From the NCBI GenBank assembly GCA_016188575.1, contig JACPHN010000269.1:65098-129097 (forward strand): 64,000 nt of DNA, given 5' to 3'. This document shows, one piece after another, positions 62,179 through 64,000 of this stretch. The notes under the pieces are model-generated. The model saw only the letters and a list, made by a program, of their open reading frames with translations. It was not told where the DNA came from and ran no database searches. The position numbers and the translations under genes are program-made. Source of the stretch: Candidatus Schekmanbacteria bacterium (GTDB lineage: Bacteria > CSSED10-310 > JACPHN01). Every line of letters begins with the position of its first letter. Position 1 is the first letter of the stretch.

Positions 62179-62230
62179 CAGGATCAGGATCAGGAAAGGT
62201 CAAAGGATCCAAGAGGAAAAGCGCAAAGAA

Positions 62231-64000
62231 TTACGGAATCCTCGCGCAGCGGAACCCAAGGCCGCTGCCCCCGTTCGTCGGGTAGTACCTGGTGCGGTTG
62301 GCGGAGCGGATAGTCGTGGCGTTGTTGTTCCACGACCCACCCCGTAGGACGCGGGTGGACCCGGAGGATGGGCCCGACGGATTCTGGTACGGGCTTTGCG
62401 CGTAATACCCGCTGTCATACCAGTCGCTCACCCACTCCCACACGTTACCCGCCATGTCAAACGCTCCGTATGGCGACACACCCAGAGGATAACTACCCAC
62501 CGGCGTCGTCTCACCCACGCACTGGCCTCCGTTGTCGAAGTTCGCATACGTGCAGTCCGGGCTCGTATCTCCCCACGGGAAGATCCGCTGGTCCGCCCCC
62601 CGCGCCGCTTTCTCCCACTCCGCCTCCGTGGGCAGGCGCTTCCCGACAGCGGCACAGAATGCCCTCGCCTGCTCCCAATACACGCAGTTGATCGGGTGCG
62701 TCTCTTTCCCGCCCACGTTGTACGTGCAGGGGCCACCCGTATTGGCCGCCGTGCAAGCCCCTCTATCCACGCACGCCTTGTACTGACTCGCCGTCACTTC
62801 ATACGTGTCGATGTAATACGCGTCCAGATTCACCGCGTGCACCGGCCCTTCGTCCAAGTACAGACAGGAGTCCGCCGGCGTCGTCCCGTCGCACCCCATG
62901 ACAAATTCCCCCGCGGGCACCAGCACCATGTTCGAGCTGTCCACCGGCGCTTCGATGACAATCGGCGCCTCCTCCGTCCCGCTCGCCACCAGCCCGCCCT
63001 GCACCTCCAGTGACCACGCGATCCCCGGCGAATGCCTTGGAAACCGCAGCGTCACCCCAGACTCGATCGTTAGCGTCGCGCCCGACATCACCAGCGTGTT
63101 GCCCACCACCTCGTAGGTCCGGCCCGACTCCAGCGTCCGATCCGTCGCGATCACCGCCGGCAGCGCTTCTCCGCCTCCCAGCACCAGGTCAAAACCCCGC
63201 GAGTCGCTCCAACTGCCTTCCCCCGAAAGCGCCAGGGTGAAGCTCGCCGTCACCCCACCCGTTCCCGACACCGCGATCGCGAAGGGGTCGCTGCCGTTGG
63301 TCACCTCCACCGTCGCCGCCAGCGTGCCGAAGATCCCCGCTCCGTCCGTCACCGTCGCGTCCGCGCTCGATTTCGCAAGCGTTCCCGTCACCCCGGACAC
63401 GTCGCCGTAGCCGTTCCGCAACGTCACCTCGAGGGTCACCGTCTCCCCGGGATCCGCTTCACCGTCCCCGTCTCCCCCCGACGAATCGTCCACCGTCACC
63501 GACACCACGCTCACCTCCGGCACCGGTGTCACCGACAACGTCCGCGCCGCGTTCAGCCGCCCTGTTCCCAGACTCGTGTCACCAAGGGCGTCCGTGGTTC
63601 GCCGCAAGTGCTCTCGCACCAGGCCCTCCGACCAACTCGGGTTCCTCGACAGCAGCAGCCCCGCCACGCCGCTCGCGAACGGCGCCGCCATGCTCGTACC
63701 GTTCCACGACGCGTAGGTGTTGTCGAAGAGCGTCGACCAGATCGCCTTCCCGGGAGCTGCCAGGTCCACCCAATCGCCGTAATTGGACCACGTCCACCGC
63801 CCGTCCGCCTCGTCGGTCGCCGCCACCGCCAATACCCCCTCATACCCCGCGGGATAGAAGGTCGTCGTCGCGCCGTTGTTACCCGCCGCTCCGATCAACA
63901 CCGCTCCGCTCTCGCGCGCATAGCCCACCGCGGTGGCCACCGCCTGTGACGAAGACGTGCTCCCCAGGCTCAGGTTGATCACCCTGGCTCCACTGTCCGC
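62231..64000 (-). CDS. Subtilase fused to an FGE-sulfatase-like domain (5' partial)
   Basis: The gene begins beyond the window edge. The visible part, about 590 residues, opens with subtilase sequence GARVINLSLGS; then come the oxyanion Asn in GAAGNNGAT and catalytic Ser in NGTSMAAPFASGVAGLLL. The Asp and His of the triad lie outside. A beta-rich spacer (VTVDDSSGGDGDGEADPGETVTLEVTLRN and a TLESGRTYEVVGNTL segment) leads to an FGE-sulfatase fold: MVLVPAGEFVMGC, YYIDTYEVTASQYKACV, RLPTEAEWEKAARG, GAFDMAGNVWEWVSDWY and RVLRGGSWNNN...GFRCAR. The catalytic Cys of true FGE, expected after RGGSW, is replaced by Asn/Thr, so the domain is likely a binding module. Probably secreted or surface-bound. 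Confidence 0.88.
   Translation of the reverse strand, partial: ADSGARVINLSLGSTSSSQAVATAVGYARESGAVLIGAAGNNGATTTFYPAGYEGVLAVAATDEADGRWTWSNYGDWVDLAAPGKAIWSTLFDNTYASWNGTSMAAPFASGVAGLLLSRNPSWSEGLVREHLRRTTDALGDTSLGTGRLNAARTLSVTPVPEVSVVSVTVDDSSGGDGDGEADPGETVTLEVTLRNGYGDVSGVTGTLAKSSADATVTDGAGIFGTLAATVEVTNGSDPFAIAVSGTGGVTASFTLALSGEGSWSDSRGFDLVLGGGEALPAVIATDRTLESGRTYEVVGNTLVMSGATLTIESGVTLRFPRHSPGIAWSLEVQGGLVASGTEEAPIVIEAPVDSSNMVLVPAGEFVMGCDGTTPADSCLYLDEGPVHAVNLDAYYIDTYEVTASQYKACVDRGACTAANTGGPCTYNVGGKETHPINCVYWEQARAFCAAVGKRLPTEAEWEKAARGADQRIFPWGDTSPDCTYANFDNGGQCVGETTPVGSYPLGVSPYGAFDMAGNVWEWVSDWYDSGYYAQSPYQNPSGPSSGSTRVLRGGSWNNNATTIRSANRTRYYPTNGGSGLGFRCARIP
62244..62341 (-). other. Candidate diversity-generating retroelement variable region
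   Basis: The last coding stretch reads RGGSWNNNATTIRSANRT followed by RYYPTNGGSGLGFRC. In DGR targets with this fold the same segment is varied by adenine mutagenesis. Here ACG, ACT, ACC, TAC, TAC, GGG, GGC, AGC, GGC and CTT can each derive from an A-containing codon (AAG, AAT, AAC, AAC, AAC, AGG, AAC, AAC, AAC, ATT) by changes at A only. The flanks are GC-rich (GGGTTCCGCTGCGCGAGG), and a hairpin follows. The template and reverse transcriptase are not in the window. Confidence 0.5.

Noticed and set aside
62231-62940. FGE-like domain as an active formylglycine-generating enzyme
   Set aside because: The catalytic Cys region after RGGSW is replaced by NNNATT, and the domain is fused to a protease.
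1-64000. CRISPR arrays, tRNA, rRNA, transposase, integrase or reverse-transcriptase genes
   Set aside because: No regular direct repeats and no matching protein motifs were seen in any frame; the palindromic repeats are dispersed and carry no coding sequence of their own.

Overview
This is a GC-rich window (roughly 60-65 percent G+C by eye) from a Gram-negative bacterium. It encodes outer-membrane barrels, lipoproteins, two sigma-54 activators, c-type cytochromes, ThyX, RimK, an SPFH protein and a ftsH-folP-cdaA-cdaR-pdxJ run. Gene order and content suggest a deltaproteobacterial or Desulfobacterota/Binatota-like lineage; this is inference, since no rRNA or tRNA gene was seen.

Layout. 1-3.5 kb: two HAD phosphatases flank a cytochrome lipoprotein and a cytochrome/beta-barrel fusion. 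3.5-7.3 kb: a PspF-like activator is divergent from an SPFH gene that has a good sigma-54 promoter. 7.5-14.9 kb: a lipoprotein, then one about 1.86 kilo-residue protein joining a 7TM sensor, histidine kinase, receiver, GAF-like, degenerate GGDEF, GAF, sigma-54 AAA+ and two HTH segments. Upstream of it lies a 35-residue membrane peptide gene with its own sigma-54-type promoter and operator dyads. 15-24.8 kb: NUDIX, ThyX, glycosyltransferase, YjbQ, lipoprotein, malic enzyme, membrane hydrolase, RimK and an AstE-like enzyme. 25-33 kb: a TetR/SDR/ALDH operon, pirin, a DHCR24-like oxidase, proline dehydrogenase and a small phosphatase. 33-41.7 kb: an alpha-2-macroglobulin (yfa-type) operon. 41.7-47.7 kb: a TPR protein, a lipoprotein and a metal-uptake cluster (barrel, ZnuA-like, ZnuB-like, no ATPase). 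47.7-55.9 kb: a long minus-strand run, RsbW-like kinase, STAS, TilS, FtsH, FolP, CdaA, CdaR, PdxJ. 56-57.8 kb: decayed ABC-exporter genes under an ArsR regulator with a perfect operator palindrome. 57.9-61.9 kb: fmt, rsmB and a response regulator. 62.2 kb to the end: a subtilase fused to an FGE-like domain whose C-terminus looks like a diversity-generating retroelement variable region.

A dispersed palindromic element of about 138 bp (ends CTGAATCCACC) links several regions. It occurs as two complete and four partial copies. One complete copy has a 6-bp target duplication and sits in frame inside the signal peptide of the DUF1175 gene; another marks the break in the ABC ATPase pseudogene.

The strongest leads are the single-chain kinase/sigma-54 activator with its small peptide, the candidate DGR target, and the mobile palindromic repeat that is translated as part of a protein.
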